Counted from the first letter of the stretch, positions 1-8,143 are shown. The stretch is 64,000 bases of DNA from Cerasibacillus sp036516575 (GCF_036516575.1 NZ_DATBTY010000018.1:1-64000), one strand, 5' to 3'. The notes: generated by a model from the letters alone, not told the origin. Translations and numbers: made by a program.

Positions 1-31
1 CGAACCCCATCAAGAGGGGCACGCGGGATTA

Positions 32-74
32 AAAATAACCCCAAGGCCTGCTAAGCACATAAGGGGTTATTTTT
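32..74. terminator. Bidirectional intrinsic terminator
   Basis: A perfect 11-bp inverted repeat (AAAATAACCCC at 32-42 and GGGGTTATTTT at 63-73) carries T-runs on both sides. It ends the minus-strand toxin transcript, whose stop codon lies inside the stem. It could also end a plus-strand transcript entering from the left edge. Confidence 0.8.
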
Positions 75-159
75 TATTGTTATGATTGGACATCATATAC
101 GCCACCAGCATCCCAAATGAAATCATTAGGGACAAGGTGAAATACATTGTTTCGTCCAT
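67..159 (-). CDS. Putative holin-like type I toxin peptide (30 aa)
   Basis: This short reading frame encodes one hydrophobic segment with the core SLMISFGMLV, followed by a polar N/K-rich tail. That plan matches the holin-like toxin family (TxpA/BsrG/YonT type, Pfam Hol_Tox), whose members insert in the membrane and are silenced by an antisense RNA. A very strong ribosome site (AAGGGGG) lies 8 nt before the chosen ATG at 159; an in-frame ATG at 165 sits too close to it. A TATACT box at 239-244 (read leftwards) could be the -10. The stop codon is inside the terminator stem, as in compact toxin mRNAs. I see no clearly defined antitoxin RNA promoter, so the antisense partner is inference. Confidence 0.65.
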   Translation of the reverse strand: MDETMYFTLSLMISFGMLVAYMMSNHNNKK

Positions 160-527
160 AGGCATCACCCCCTTCTTGGAAACCCAAAAAGGTAAATGGT
201 GCGCCACCCCTCATGTGAAGCCGATCTATTGTAACTTCAGTATACCATAATACCCATTAGGATAAAGGGAAATTTCTAATAATTCGCATGTTTTAGGCAT
301 GAAAAATAGACTGTCTTACACTATATAGGGAATTGCTCTATTTCATCTTTCAAGGGGATTAATATAAACTGTCTTATTATATTCGAGTTAAAGCATCTCC
401 TAGATTTTACTTAGGACTAGTTAATGAATGGATATCTACTCCTCAATTAGTGCGGGTAATCAAGGATTATGTGAGGAGTGGAACAACCTACTCTTTGCAA
501 ATTCTAAAAAAAGCAATTAAGCAATGA

Positions 528-650
528 GTAGAGCATTCTACCAGATGCGGTTTCACGAAAAAAGAAGTAACCATAACGGGTAGAGCTTCCCACCAGATAC
601 GAATCCGCAAAAAGAGAGAACCACAACGGGTAGCACTCTCTTAACATCAT
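528..650. repeat. Repeat family D, locus 1 (two to three units)
   Basis: Units starting GTAGAGC begin at 528 and 580, exactly 52 bp apart, with a third decayed copy (GTAGCAC) at 630. Shared blocks are CCAGATRCG, a purine-rich stretch and AACCA-AACGGG. Related copies lie at 47141 and 47195. The array sits downstream of the SASP terminator. The rest of 245-527 holds no gene that I can support. Confidence 0.7.
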
Positions 651-651
651 T

Positions 652-684
652 AAAAAAAGTGCCCCCAAAAGGGAGCACCTTTTA
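652..684 (-). terminator. Terminator of the SASP gene
   Basis: Read on the minus strand, a GGTGCTCCC / GGGGGCAC stem with a TTTT loop is followed by seven T. It lies 20 bp past the SASP stop codon. Confidence 0.85.
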
Positions 685-703
685 TGACCATCATTACGAG
701 AGA

Positions 704-913
704 CTAACTTCGTCCTCTACGTTGGGCCATTGTTTCTTCGGCGATTCGGATCATACGCTTCACCATTTCGCCACCCACTTTTCCGTTCTCACGTGCAGTT
801 GTATCGGCACCTAACTCAACATCCATTTCATTAGCGATTTCTTCTTTCATGTTGTTCACCGCGTCTTCCGCTCCAGGCACAAGCAATTGATTATTGTTGT
901 TCCTGCGTGCCAT
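704..913 (-). CDS. Alpha/beta-type small acid-soluble spore protein
   Basis: This 69-residue protein coats and protects DNA in the dormant spore and is degraded at germination. It has the family pattern: a basic N terminus (MARRNNNN), the segment LLVPGAEDAVNNMKEEIANE containing the germination protease site region, and the DNA-binding block GADTTARENGKVGGEMVKRM. Length fits SspA/B/C/D-type SASPs. AAGGAG lies just upstream of the ATG. It is monocistronic, with its own terminator and a sigma-G-like promoter at 962-991. Which ssp paralogue it is cannot be decided from the sequence alone. Confidence 0.95.
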   Translation of the reverse strand: MARRNNNNQLLVPGAEDAVNNMKEEIANEMDVELGADTTARENGKVGGEMVKRMIRIAEETMAQRRGRS

Positions 914-961
914 TTGTGATCACTCCTTGTGGGATTGAATAGTTTGTTTCCTATTCATCTT

Positions 962-991
962 TACAATGTGACAGATTCGCATGTTTATACA
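962..991 (-). promoter_or_regulatory. Sigma-G-like forespore promoter of the SASP gene
   Basis: Read leftwards: TGTATA (991-986), a 17-bp spacer, then CATTGTA (968-962). The sigma-G consensus is TGAATA-N17-CATACTA, so two positions in the -10 and one in the -35 differ. Location about 50 bp before the SASP start fits. Confidence 0.65.
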
Positions 992-1012
992 TGGAATATA
1001 AAGCAGCCATTT

Positions 1013-1966
1013 TTATAGACCTGGACGATGGTCGAGGAAATTTTGATAGGCAAATCCGCGAACTTCGTCTTCTGTATAATGTTTCAATAACTCATTCATT
1101 AAATTTTCATAATGACCAGCATGCTCTAACCGATCAATATAATAACTAATCCCATCAAAGTCCGAACCGAACCCAATTTGCTTCACTCCACCTAATGCAC
1201 ATAAATGATCAATATGCTTAATTAAATCGGCAATCGTCGCCTCTTTGCTATCCTTATTAATAAACGGTGGATTGAATACAACATGGATAAGACCGTTTTT
1301 TTCAAACATCGCTTTAATTTGATCATCATACAGATTTCTAGGATGATCACAAAGTGCTCGAGCATTAGAATGACTCGCAATTGGGTAATCTGCTAATTCA
1401 ATCATGTCCCAAAAACCGTTTACCGTTGAATGAGACACATCTGTAAACACATTATGTTCATTATTTAATTTGACAACTTCTTTACCAAGCAACGTTAGGC
1501 CACCACCACGTGGCTCACCCGCCCCGTCAGCACAAAGATTCGCATGATTCCATGTAAGACCAATTGATAAAATGCCTTCACGATAAAGCTGTCTTAACTT
1601 AACTAATTCATTGCCGAACGGATCTGCCCCTTCAAGCGTTAATATCGCTCCGACTTGATGGTCTTCCAACTTGTCGAGATCTTCCCATTTTTTAATATGG
1701 ACCATATCAGGATTTTTCGCTAAAATTTCTGAATGAAATAAATCTATTTGTTCCAATAAATAGTCCCATTTTTCATAAGTCGGGATATTAGGTTCTAAAA
1801 ATAAAGCAAAAAACTGAGCCATATAGTTCCCTTCTTTTAAACGATTAAAATTCGTATCTAAAGATGGACTATCTTTAAATTGTAAATGTTCGATACCGTA
1901 CATTTTTCCTCTTTGAGCAAGTTGTAGCTTATATAGTGCGTCACAATGTGCATCAATGATTCTCAT
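1013..1966 (-). CDS. Membrane dipeptidase family (peptidase M19)
   Basis: This is a 317-aa zinc hydrolase that cleaves dipeptides. The M19 landmarks are visible: HCD near the N terminus (residues 7-9), TLEGADP around residue 112, the SHSNAR block with metal-binding His, and GFGSDFDG near residue 268. No signal peptide is seen, so it is probably cytoplasmic like other bacterial members. It is the last gene of a three-gene minus-strand group with a class I amidotransferase (42 bp upstream) and an asparaginase II, suggesting a role in recycling amide or peptide nitrogen. The ATG follows GGTGAAATC. Confidence 0.9.
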   Translation of the reverse strand: MRIIDAHCDALYKLQLAQRGKMYGIEHLQFKDSPSLDTNFNRLKEGNYMAQFFALFLEPNIPTYEKWDYLLEQIDLFHSEILAKNPDMVHIKKWEDLDKLEDHQVGAILTLEGADPFGNELVKLRQLYREGILSIGLTWNHANLCADGAGEPRGGGLTLLGKEVVKLNNEHNVFTDVSHSTVNGFWDMIELADYPIASHSNARALCDHPRNLYDDQIKAMFEKNGLIHVVFNPPFINKDSKEATIADLIKHIDHLCALGGVKQIGFGSDFDGISYYIDRLEHAGHYENLMNELLKHYTEDEVRGFAYQNFLDHRPGL

Positions 1967-2008
1967 GATTTCACCATCCCCGAATATGTTTTTAAAAATA
2001 GCATGGAA

Positions 2009-2734
2009 TTATTCTTCATGACGTTTCGAACACGCATCAATAAAGGCTTTAAAAATGTTCCATGACGCCTCATCGCCTGCAGCTATCATATTTTCTGGAT
2101 GCCATTGCAATCCCAAAACAAAACGATGTTCTTTACTTTCAATCGCTTCAACAATTCCATCACGTGCTGTCCCACTTACTTGTAAAGGAGCCTTAACCCT
2201 TCGATTTGCTTGATGGTGGCGCGTATTCACTCGCAAAGTTTTAAGACCTGTAATTTGATGCAGTAAGCTGCTTTCTGTGACATCAACATAATGAGCTCCG
2301 TGACTAAGTGGTGCCTTCTGATTGTGTTGTAGTAAATCACGGTCTTGACATTGTGCATAAATATCTTGATACATATCACCACCAACCGTGACATTCAGGA
2401 TTTGGCTGCCCCGACAAACCCCAAGAATTGGCTTATCTAGCTTTAACATTTCTTCGATAATCACCTTTTCAAATTGATCACGCTGAGGAATAACAGTTCC
2501 TAGTTTCGGATGTGGCTCCTCACCAAAATATGTCGGATCAACATCATATCCACCTGTCGCTAAAAGACCATCAATCTCACCAACAATTTGTGACACATCA
2601 CTACTATCCTCATAATATGGCAACACAACCGGAATACCACCCGCTTTTAAAATTGCTTTAATATTCGCATTAGCTACCATATAATACGTTTCATCCAACT
2701 CCATCGATGGTGTTATTCCAATAATTGGTTTCAT
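2009..2734 (-). CDS. Gamma-glutamyl-gamma-aminobutyrate hydrolase family protein (class I glutamine amidotransferase)
   Basis: This 241-aa protein has the class I glutaminase fold of the PuuD-like family (peptidase C26), which hydrolyses gamma-glutamyl amides. The nucleophile motif GVCRGSQ, preceded by KPIL, and the His-Glu pair in LQWHPE are intact. ATGGYDVDP near residue 60 is also typical. AGGAGGAGA precedes the ATG. It lies between the asparaginase II and M19 dipeptidase genes on the same strand. Substrate is inferred from family and neighbours only; a gamma-glutamyl dipeptide would fit the next gene in the operon. Confidence 0.88.
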   Translation of the reverse strand: MKPIIGITPSMELDETYYMVANANIKAILKAGGIPVVLPYYEDSSDVSQIVGEIDGLLATGGYDVDPTYFGEEPHPKLGTVIPQRDQFEKVIIEEMLKLDKPILGVCRGSQILNVTVGGDMYQDIYAQCQDRDLLQHNQKAPLSHGAHYVDVTESSLLHQITGLKTLRVNTRHHQANRRVKAPLQVSGTARDGIVEAIESKEHRFVLGLQWHPENMIAAGDEASWNIFKAFIDACSKRHEE

Positions 2735-2807
2735 ACAAATCTCCTCCTATCCCCTTATTAAACGTTTGAGCACTTCATAACAGTGCTACCCATTTTCAAT
2801 TAAAAAT

Positions 2808-3830
2808 TTATAAAAAATTCAATTGAAACTGCGTTATAATTTTACCGATTTTCTCATCACGTGCATTTAAAACCGCCTCTTCAACATATTGTTCTAACTC
2901 ATTTCGAATCGATTCGTCACCGATACCTAATTGATGCAAAACTTCCATTGCCGTGACACGCGTTCCCCTTGCGTTGCCATCTTCGACCTTAATGGCTACA
3001 CCAAGACCTGTTTCTTTATCCCCAAAACAATGCACAGCCTCTGCCCCACCTTTAGCAACAAGGCGCCCTTTAAAAGCTCGCATTAAATCTGTGTCAAACT
3101 GTTTTGTACCAGCGACCATTTCGGGATAATCGACCATCGCTTGACGAATTCTGTCTAAACTATGTTGACGTAACTCGTTTTTCGTATCCCAGTTTCCCGG
3201 ACTTGCTAAACGGGCAAAAAGTAAAGCAACTTTATCTAATGGCAAACGATGAACAGGGACTCCACAACCATCAACAGATGTCGCTATTTTTCCCTTTGGA
3301 TATCCACTAATATCTGAAATGGCATCGATAATTTGCTGTTGGTAAGGATGAGTTACATCACGATATGTATCTAATGGAAACCCTTGCTTTTTACATCCCG
3401 CTAACATTCCGGCATGTTTTCCCGAACAATTACTAAATAAAGGTGTGAGATTTCCCCCTTCTTGAATAAGCTGTTCATAACTTTCTTGATGTCTCGGGAT
3501 ATGTGTGCCACATTGCAAATGAGACTCCTGAAGATCAAGTTTATTTAATACAGTAGCAACCGTATCCCGATGATACAGTTCACCGATATGACTCGCGCAA
3601 AACAAGGACAATTCGCGTTCAGTTAAATCGTAAGCCTCCATAGCACTAGATTCAACAACTGGAAGCGCTTGAAACGCTTTCATTGATGAGCGTGCAAAAG
3701 TGAGTCGGTGTGGATCACCATAATAAGCGACTAATTCCCCTTTCGCTGACATAACGGCGATATGGATTTGATGTGTACTTTCAATATAATCTCCTCGATA
3801 TACGAGAATGGGTTCCTTTGAATGATTCAT
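2808..3830 (-). CDS. L-asparaginase II family protein (thermolabile type)
   Basis: This 340-aa enzyme belongs to the Asparaginase_II family (Rhizobium etli type), unrelated in fold to the E. coli-type enzymes. Recognisable blocks are RSSMKAFQALP, CASHIGELYH, the NCSGKHAGML motif and TSVDGCGVPVH. I chose the ATG at 3830, which follows AGAGGAAG with proper spacing; the ATG at 3848 has no ribosome site. It is the first gene of the amide/peptide group. A type I asparaginase of the other superfamily is encoded at 59051-60040, so the organism has two unrelated asparagine-hydrolysing enzymes within 60 kb. Confidence 0.9.
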   Translation of the reverse strand: MNHSKEPILVYRGDYIESTHQIHIAVMSAKGELVAYYGDPHRLTFARSSMKAFQALPVVESSAMEAYDLTERELSLFCASHIGELYHRDTVATVLNKLDLQESHLQCGTHIPRHQESYEQLIQEGGNLTPLFSNCSGKHAGMLAGCKKQGFPLDTYRDVTHPYQQQIIDAISDISGYPKGKIATSVDGCGVPVHRLPLDKVALLFARLASPGNWDTKNELRQHSLDRIRQAMVDYPEMVAGTKQFDTDLMRAFKGRLVAKGGAEAVHCFGDKETGLGVAIKVEDGNARGTRVTAMEVLHQLGIGDESIRNELEQYVEEAVLNARDEKIGKIITQFQLNFL

Positions 3831-3984
3831 GCTGTTCTTCCTCTCCATCTATTATGTGAAATTTATGTAAATTATACCAATAACCTATTAATAAATGCAA
3901 AATATCTTCAAATTTTTCCTGGATAGACAACTATATTACATTTAAAATAAAATTCACGATATTTGAAGTTAGGACTTTTGACCC

Positions 3985-4062
3985 TTGTTAATAGTAATAA
4001 CATGACTATAGTGCCAAGATTGTTAATGAAGCATGAAGCATATTTTTTCAAACATGTTTCAT
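3985..4062 (+). promoter_or_regulatory. Promoter and leader inverted repeat of the alcohol dehydrogenase gene
   Basis: A TTGTTA (3985-3990), 16-bp spacer and TATAGT (4007-4012) form a plausible sigma-A promoter. Downstream, ATGAAGCAT (4033-4041) and ATGTTTCAT (4054-4062) make an imperfect 9-bp inverted repeat separated by 12 bp. It is a candidate operator; no known regulator is recognised. Confidence 0.4.
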
Positions 4063-4100
4063 ACTAAATACCAAACTTAGCAGGAAAGAAGGAAAAACAT

Positions 4101-5255
4101 ATGTATGACTTTTTTATGCCTAACGTAAACTTTTTCGGCCGTGGGGCTGTAAAAGTAACTGGTGAACGCTGTAAAATTCTTGGTGGTAAAAAAGCACTAA
4201 TCGTAACAGATGGTTTCTTACGTTCTTTACCTGGAGGTCCTGTCGAAAAAGTAACAGAATCATTAAATGAAGCAGGAATCTCTTATGCATTTTATGATGA
4301 AGTAGAACCGAATCCAAAAGACACAAATGTTAAAAACGGATTAAAAGTATTCCAGGATGAACATTGCGATTTAATTGTTACAGTTGGCGGCGGTAGTTCC
4401 CATGACTGTGGTAAAGGAATCGGAATTGCCGCAACTCATGAAGGCGATCTTTATGAAAATTATGCAGGAATTGAAACATTATCAAATCCATTACCACCAA
4501 TTGTATGTGTAAATACAACAGCGGGTACTGCAAGTGAGGTAACACGTCACTGTGTGATTACAAACACAGAAAAGAAAATAAAATTCGTTATCGTTAGCTG
4601 GAGAAATACACCACTCGTATCCATTAATGACCCAGAACTAATGGTTGGTAAACCTGCTGGCTTAACAGCAGCTACTGGAATGGATGCTTTAACACATGCC
4701 ATTGAATCATATGTATCTCTAGGTGCTAACCCAGTAACTGATTCAATGGCAATCCAAGCAATTAAATTAATTTCAACTAACTTACGTCAAGCTGTTGCCT
4801 ATGGTAAAAACATTGAAGCGCGCGAAAACATGGCTCATGCATCACTATTAGCTGGTATGGCCTTTAACAACGCTGGTTTAGGTTATGTACATGCAATGGC
4901 TCACCAGTTAGGTGGTCTTTATGACATTCCACACGGTGTTGCAAACGCTGTGTTACTTCCACATGTTGAAGAATTCAATATTATCTCTAACCCTAAGAAA
5001 TTTGCTGATATTGCAGAATTCATGGGTGAAAATATTGAAGGCTTATCTGTTCGTGAAGCAGCTGATAAAGCAATTGCCGCTATCCGTAAATTATCTGAAG
5101 ATGTTAACATTCCATCTAGCTTACGTGATCTAGGTGTTAAAGAAGAAGACTTTGAAAAAATGGCGAAACTTGCTCTTGAAGATGGAAACGCAGTAAGCAA
5201 CCCTATTCAAGGTAAGGAACAAGATATTGTTAACATTTTTAAAGCAGCATACTAA
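4101..5255 (+). CDS. Iron-containing (group III) alcohol dehydrogenase
   Basis: This 384-aa NAD(P)-dependent alcohol dehydrogenase closely resembles the Bacillus methanolicus methanol dehydrogenase / 1,3-propanediol dehydrogenase branch. The nucleotide motif VGGGSSHDCGK is near residue 95. Metal ligands are D195 and H199 (GMDALTHAIE), H264 (GYVHAMAHQ) and H278 (IPHG). Length is normal and the start follows a GAAGGA site. The codons look well adapted (many GAA, AAA, TTA), consistent with strong expression. It is a single-gene unit with its own terminator. The real substrate (ethanol, propanediol, methanol or other) cannot be assigned. Confidence 0.93.
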   Translation: MYDFFMPNVNFFGRGAVKVTGERCKILGGKKALIVTDGFLRSLPGGPVEKVTESLNEAGISYAFYDEVEPNPKDTNVKNGLKVFQDEHCDLIVTVGGGSSHDCGKGIGIAATHEGDLYENYAGIETLSNPLPPIVCVNTTAGTASEVTRHCVITNTEKKIKFVIVSWRNTPLVSINDPELMVGKPAGLTAATGMDALTHAIESYVSLGANPVTDSMAIQAIKLISTNLRQAVAYGKNIEARENMAHASLLAGMAFNNAGLGYVHAMAHQLGGLYDIPHGVANAVLLPHVEEFNIISNPKKFADIAEFMGENIEGLSVREAADKAIAAIRKLSEDVNIPSSLRDLGVKEEDFEKMAKLALEDGNAVSNPIQGKEQDIVNIFKAAY

Positions 5256-5286
5256 GAGATTGTCGTAAACAATTTTAAAAATAAAT

Positions 5287-5353
5287 GGGACGTTCTAAAA
5301 CGTCCCCAAATATCACAAGCGGAGAAATATGTCTATTTTCTCTGCTTGTTTTA
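5287..5353 (+). terminator. Double hairpin terminator of the alcohol dehydrogenase gene
   Basis: A GGGACGTT/AACGTCCC hairpin (5287-5306) without T-run is followed by an ACAAGC-GAGAAA / TTTCTC-GCTTGT stem (5315-5346) with TTTT. The second is the likely intrinsic terminator. A nearly identical stem ends the GltS-like gene at 57074-57113. Confidence 0.75.
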
Positions 5354-5488
5354 TATGCTGATATTTATTTTTCAAACGCATTTTAAATTATAGAGTCCTA
5401 TGGGAGCTCACATGCGTTTTATTCAAGTAAGAGGGCGCATTGCCATTGCAATTTAATAGCTTAGAGCGGTTCTTTACCCTGACGACGG

Positions 5489-6300
5489 GTATTGAAGCTT
5501 CAATGCGTGGTCTCGTTTTGATTTTCAACGGCGAGAGGCTGGATTGAAGCTTCAATGCGATGTCTCGTTTTGATTTTCAACGGCGAGAGGCTGGATTGAA
5601 GCCTCAATGCGGTGTCTCATCATGCTTTTCAACCGCGAGAGGCTGCATTGAGGATTCAATGCGTTGTCTCGTTATGATTTTCAACCACGAGAGGCTGTGT
5701 TGAATGCTCAATGCGGTGTCTCGTTATGATTTTCTACGGCGAGAGGCTGGATTGAAGCCTCAATGCGATGTCTCATCATGCTTTTCAACCGCGAGAGGCT
5801 GTGTTGAGGCTTCAATGTGTTGTCTCATCATGCTTTTCAACCACGAGAGGCTGTGTTGAGGCTTCAATGCGATGTCTCGTTATGATTTTCAACCACGAGA
5901 GGCTGTGTTGAATACTCAATGCGTGGTCTCGTTATGCTTTTCAACCGCGAGAGGCTGTGTTGAGGCTTCAATGTGTTGTCTCATCATGCTTTTCAACCGC
6001 GAGAGGCTGCATTGAGGCTTCAATGTGTTGTCTCATCATGCTTTTCAACCACGAGAGGCTGTGTTGAGGCTTCAATGCGATGTCTCGTTATGATTTTCAA
6101 CCACGAGAGGCTGTGTTGAGGCTTCAATGCGGTGTCTCGTTATGATTTTCAACCACGAGAGGCTGGATTGAGGCTTCAATGCGGTGTCTCATCATGCTTT
6201 TCAACCGCGAGAGGCTGTGTTGAGGCTTCAATGCGTTGTCTCAACAGGGTTTTCACATGTGAGGGAACGCATTGAAGCTTTAATGTCATGTCTTGCTATA
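5489..6300. repeat. Repeat family A, locus 1: tandem array of about sixteen 52-bp units
   Basis: The CAATG landmark recurs at 5501, 5553, 5605, 5657, 5709, 5761, 5813, 5865, 5917, 5969, 6021, 6073, 6125, 6177, 6229 and (as TAATG) 6281, every step exactly 52 bp. Each unit holds TCTCGT...ACGAGA and a junction palindrome such as ATTGAAGCTTCAAT. The last unit is diverged. No indels are seen despite base changes. The region has no credible gene. Related arrays are at 46.8 kb (opposite orientation) and 57.2 kb. Confidence 0.95.
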
Positions 6301-6421
6301 ATTCCTTTCCCATGAAAGTGAACGTTGACATGTCTTTTTTTCCAACATACCATTAAAAATAGAAAAAAAGCATGCCAACTCGGTCGTGAATTCGCTGATT
6401 GGGAATAAGCACATCCATTGC

Positions 6422-6446
6422 ATATCGATTATTCTCGATATATAAT
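6422..6446 (+). promoter_or_regulatory. Operator and -10 of the arsR-type gene
   Basis: ATATCGA (6422-6428) and TCGATAT (6435-6441) form a perfect 7-bp dyad with a 6-bp spacer. It touches a TATAAT (6441-6446). An almost identical site with the same spacing lies before the next gene (6808-6827), so this is very probably the binding site of the ArsR-type repressor. Confidence 0.7.
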
Positions 6447-6474
6447 AAATTTAAAATGATATGTGGTGATAAAA

Positions 6475-6759
6475 TTGGATCTTATACGTATTTATAAAGC
6501 CTTATCCAACCCGACACGGATACAAATTTTGCAATGGTTAAAAGAACCCGAAAAACATTTTCCAGACGTATATCCAGAAGGTGTATGTGTGAGTGATATT
6601 CAAAAGAAAGTCGAGCTATCCCAATCAACCGTATCGCTTTACTTATCTATTTTACAAGATGCTGGCTTCATTCAATCAACTCGTCAAGGGCAATGGACCT
6701 ATTACAAAAGAAACGAAAAACAAATCGAAGAAATCAAACAATATATGATGGATTTATAA
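6475..6759 (+). CDS. ArsR-family winged-helix transcriptional regulator
   Basis: This 94-aa protein has the ArsR winged-helix plan: YKALSNPTRIQILQWL (helix 1-2), CVSDIQKKVELSQSTVSLYLSILQDAGF (recognition helix) and a wing RQGQWTYYKRN. The metal-binding CVC pair of ArsR/SmtB is reduced to a single Cys near residue 39, so it may sense something other than arsenic. I place the start at TTG 6475, which follows GGTGAT; GTG codons at 6463 and 6466 are in frame but lack a ribosome site. It lies before a luciferase-like oxidoreductase and both have the same dyad in front, so it probably regulates itself and that gene. Confidence 0.85.
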   Translation: MDLIRIYKALSNPTRIQILQWLKEPEKHFPDVYPEGVCVSDIQKKVELSQSTVSLYLSILQDAGFIQSTRQGQWTYYKRNEKQIEEIKQYMMDL

Positions 6760-6807
6760 ATATGCGATTCTTAATATCCACAAAATAATTAAAATCATCA
6801 CTTATAT

Positions 6808-6827
6808 ATATCGAAATTTCTAGATAT
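6808..6827 (+). promoter_or_regulatory. Second ArsR-type operator before the luciferase-like gene
   Basis: ATATCGA (6808-6814), six bases, then TAGATAT (6821-6827). It differs from the arsR-gene dyad at one base and keeps the same spacing. It lies 124 bp before the oxidoreductase start. Confidence 0.6.
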
Positions 6828-6950
6828 GTGAGAACATATGGAAAAGATAAATTGATTTAGATGGTACTTTCAAGATATTGAATTGATTAATGGTGACGAT
6901 TCAATACATGAAGCCCTAACAAATTTAAATTAACTCTGGAGTGATTGGTG

Positions 6951-7892
6951 ATGGAAACTTTCCATAACAAGCAAGGGTATAAACGAATTTTTAAAGAAAA
7001 CAAACTGACAATCGGATTATTCATTCCGATTGAAGCCTATTCAGGGAGCATTCCCTCAATGGAAAAACATATTCAAATGGCTCAAAAAGCTGAAGAATTA
7101 GGATTTGGAGCTTTATGGGTGAGAGACATCCCTCTATTTGATCCCTATTTCGGGGATGTTGGCCAAATCTATGATCCGTGGGTCTATTTAGGCTATTTGA
7201 CAGCTCATACAGAAGAAATTACACTTGGAACCGGGAGCATTATTTTTCCGTTAAGACATCCGATTCATCTCGCAAAAGCCGCTGCTTCGATAGACCAACT
7301 CTCGAAAGGGCGACTTGTTTTAGGGATTGCCTCAGGTGACCGGCGGGTGGAATTTCCTGCATTTAATATTAACATTCCATCTCATGGTAAAGCCTTTCGA
7401 GAAACCTTTGATTATTTTAAGCAATTATTAAATGAAGACTTTCCAATGATTGAAAGTCAAGTTGGTCGTATTCACCGTAATGCTGGGGTGTTACCTAAGC
7501 CTTATCATAGCGATATTCCATTGATTATAACAGGGTCAAGTCGCCAGCCATTTGACTGGATTGCAGAAAACGGAGATGGTTGGATGTACTATCCAAGAAA
7601 TATTCATCAACAATCACAGTCTGTACAAGCATGGCGTGAAGCAACATCTACATTTAAACCGTTTTTACAATCATTGTATATTGATTTGACAGAAGATCCT
7701 GATACGGAGCCAACTCCAATCCACCTCGGTTTCCGTCTTGGAAGAAAGCATCTTATTCATTTTTTAAAATCATTAGAACAAATTGGTGTTAACCATGTGA
7801 TGCTTAACCTCAAATATAGTCAGCGCGACGCTGAAACAGTAATAGATGAATTGGCCAATGAGGTATTACCACATTTTCCATCCTTATCTTAG
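6951..7892 (+). CDS. LLM-class flavin-dependent oxidoreductase (luciferase-like)
   Basis: This 313-aa protein has the bacterial luciferase-like TIM-barrel: LTIGLFIPIEAY at strand 1, AEELGFGALWVRDIP, LGTGSIIFPLRHP, the SKGRLVLGIASGD block that contacts FMN, and ITGSSRQ late in the barrel. It resembles the BA3436-type subfamily. The ATG at 6951 follows GGAG with 9-nt spacing; upstream TTG 6945 is less likely. The substrate is unknown. The shared operator with the preceding ArsR-type gene suggests induction by a small ligand that is then oxidised, but that is inference. Confidence 0.88.
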   Translation: METFHNKQGYKRIFKENKLTIGLFIPIEAYSGSIPSMEKHIQMAQKAEELGFGALWVRDIPLFDPYFGDVGQIYDPWVYLGYLTAHTEEITLGTGSIIFPLRHPIHLAKAAASIDQLSKGRLVLGIASGDRRVEFPAFNINIPSHGKAFRETFDYFKQLLNEDFPMIESQVGRIHRNAGVLPKPYHSDIPLIITGSSRQPFDWIAENGDGWMYYPRNIHQQSQSVQAWREATSTFKPFLQSLYIDLTEDPDTEPTPIHLGFRLGRKHLIHFLKSLEQIGVNHVMLNLKYSQRDAETVIDELANEVLPHFPSLS

Positions 7893-8013
7893 AAAAGACT
7901 GTGAACTGTGAAGAAAACATCTGCGGAAATACAATTCCTGTTTTTTATTTTAGGGAAAGACATATTGCATTGAGCACTGCTTAAAGTACTTATTAAGTAG
8001 GCTTTGCAATTCT

Positions 8014-8143
8014 GTACCCGCGGGAGTCCTGCCAACGGTACCTACTACGTTGTTTCTACAATTAAGTACCCGCGGGAACACCACCAACGGTACTTATAAC
8101 GTTAATTATACATTTAAGTACCCGCGGGAACGACACCAACAGA
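8014..8143. repeat. Repeat family B: 52-bp units around GTACCCGCGGG
   Basis: GTACCCGCGGG starts at 8014, 8066 and 8118, twice exactly 52 bp apart. Each unit holds the CCCGCGGG palindrome, CCAACGGTAC and (in two units) ACGTT. The third unit is partial. The array lies between the converging luciferase-like and OsmC genes. The rest of 7893-8236 shows no gene. Confidence 0.9.

Noticed and set aside
363..527. A plus-strand stop-to-stop frame of 54 codons with protein-like composition (for example PQLVRVIKDYVRSG).
   Set aside because: It has no start codon or ribosome site and I recognise no family. It could be a decayed gene end, but the support is too thin.
5489..6300. CRISPR array.
   Set aside because: Units are contiguous and similar along their whole length, with no unique spacers and no cas genes. 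It is a tandem repeat.
6860..6933. Short coding remnant (WYFQDIELINGDDSIHEALT) before the luciferase-like gene.
   Set aside because: About 22 codons after a stop, no start codon; too short to call.
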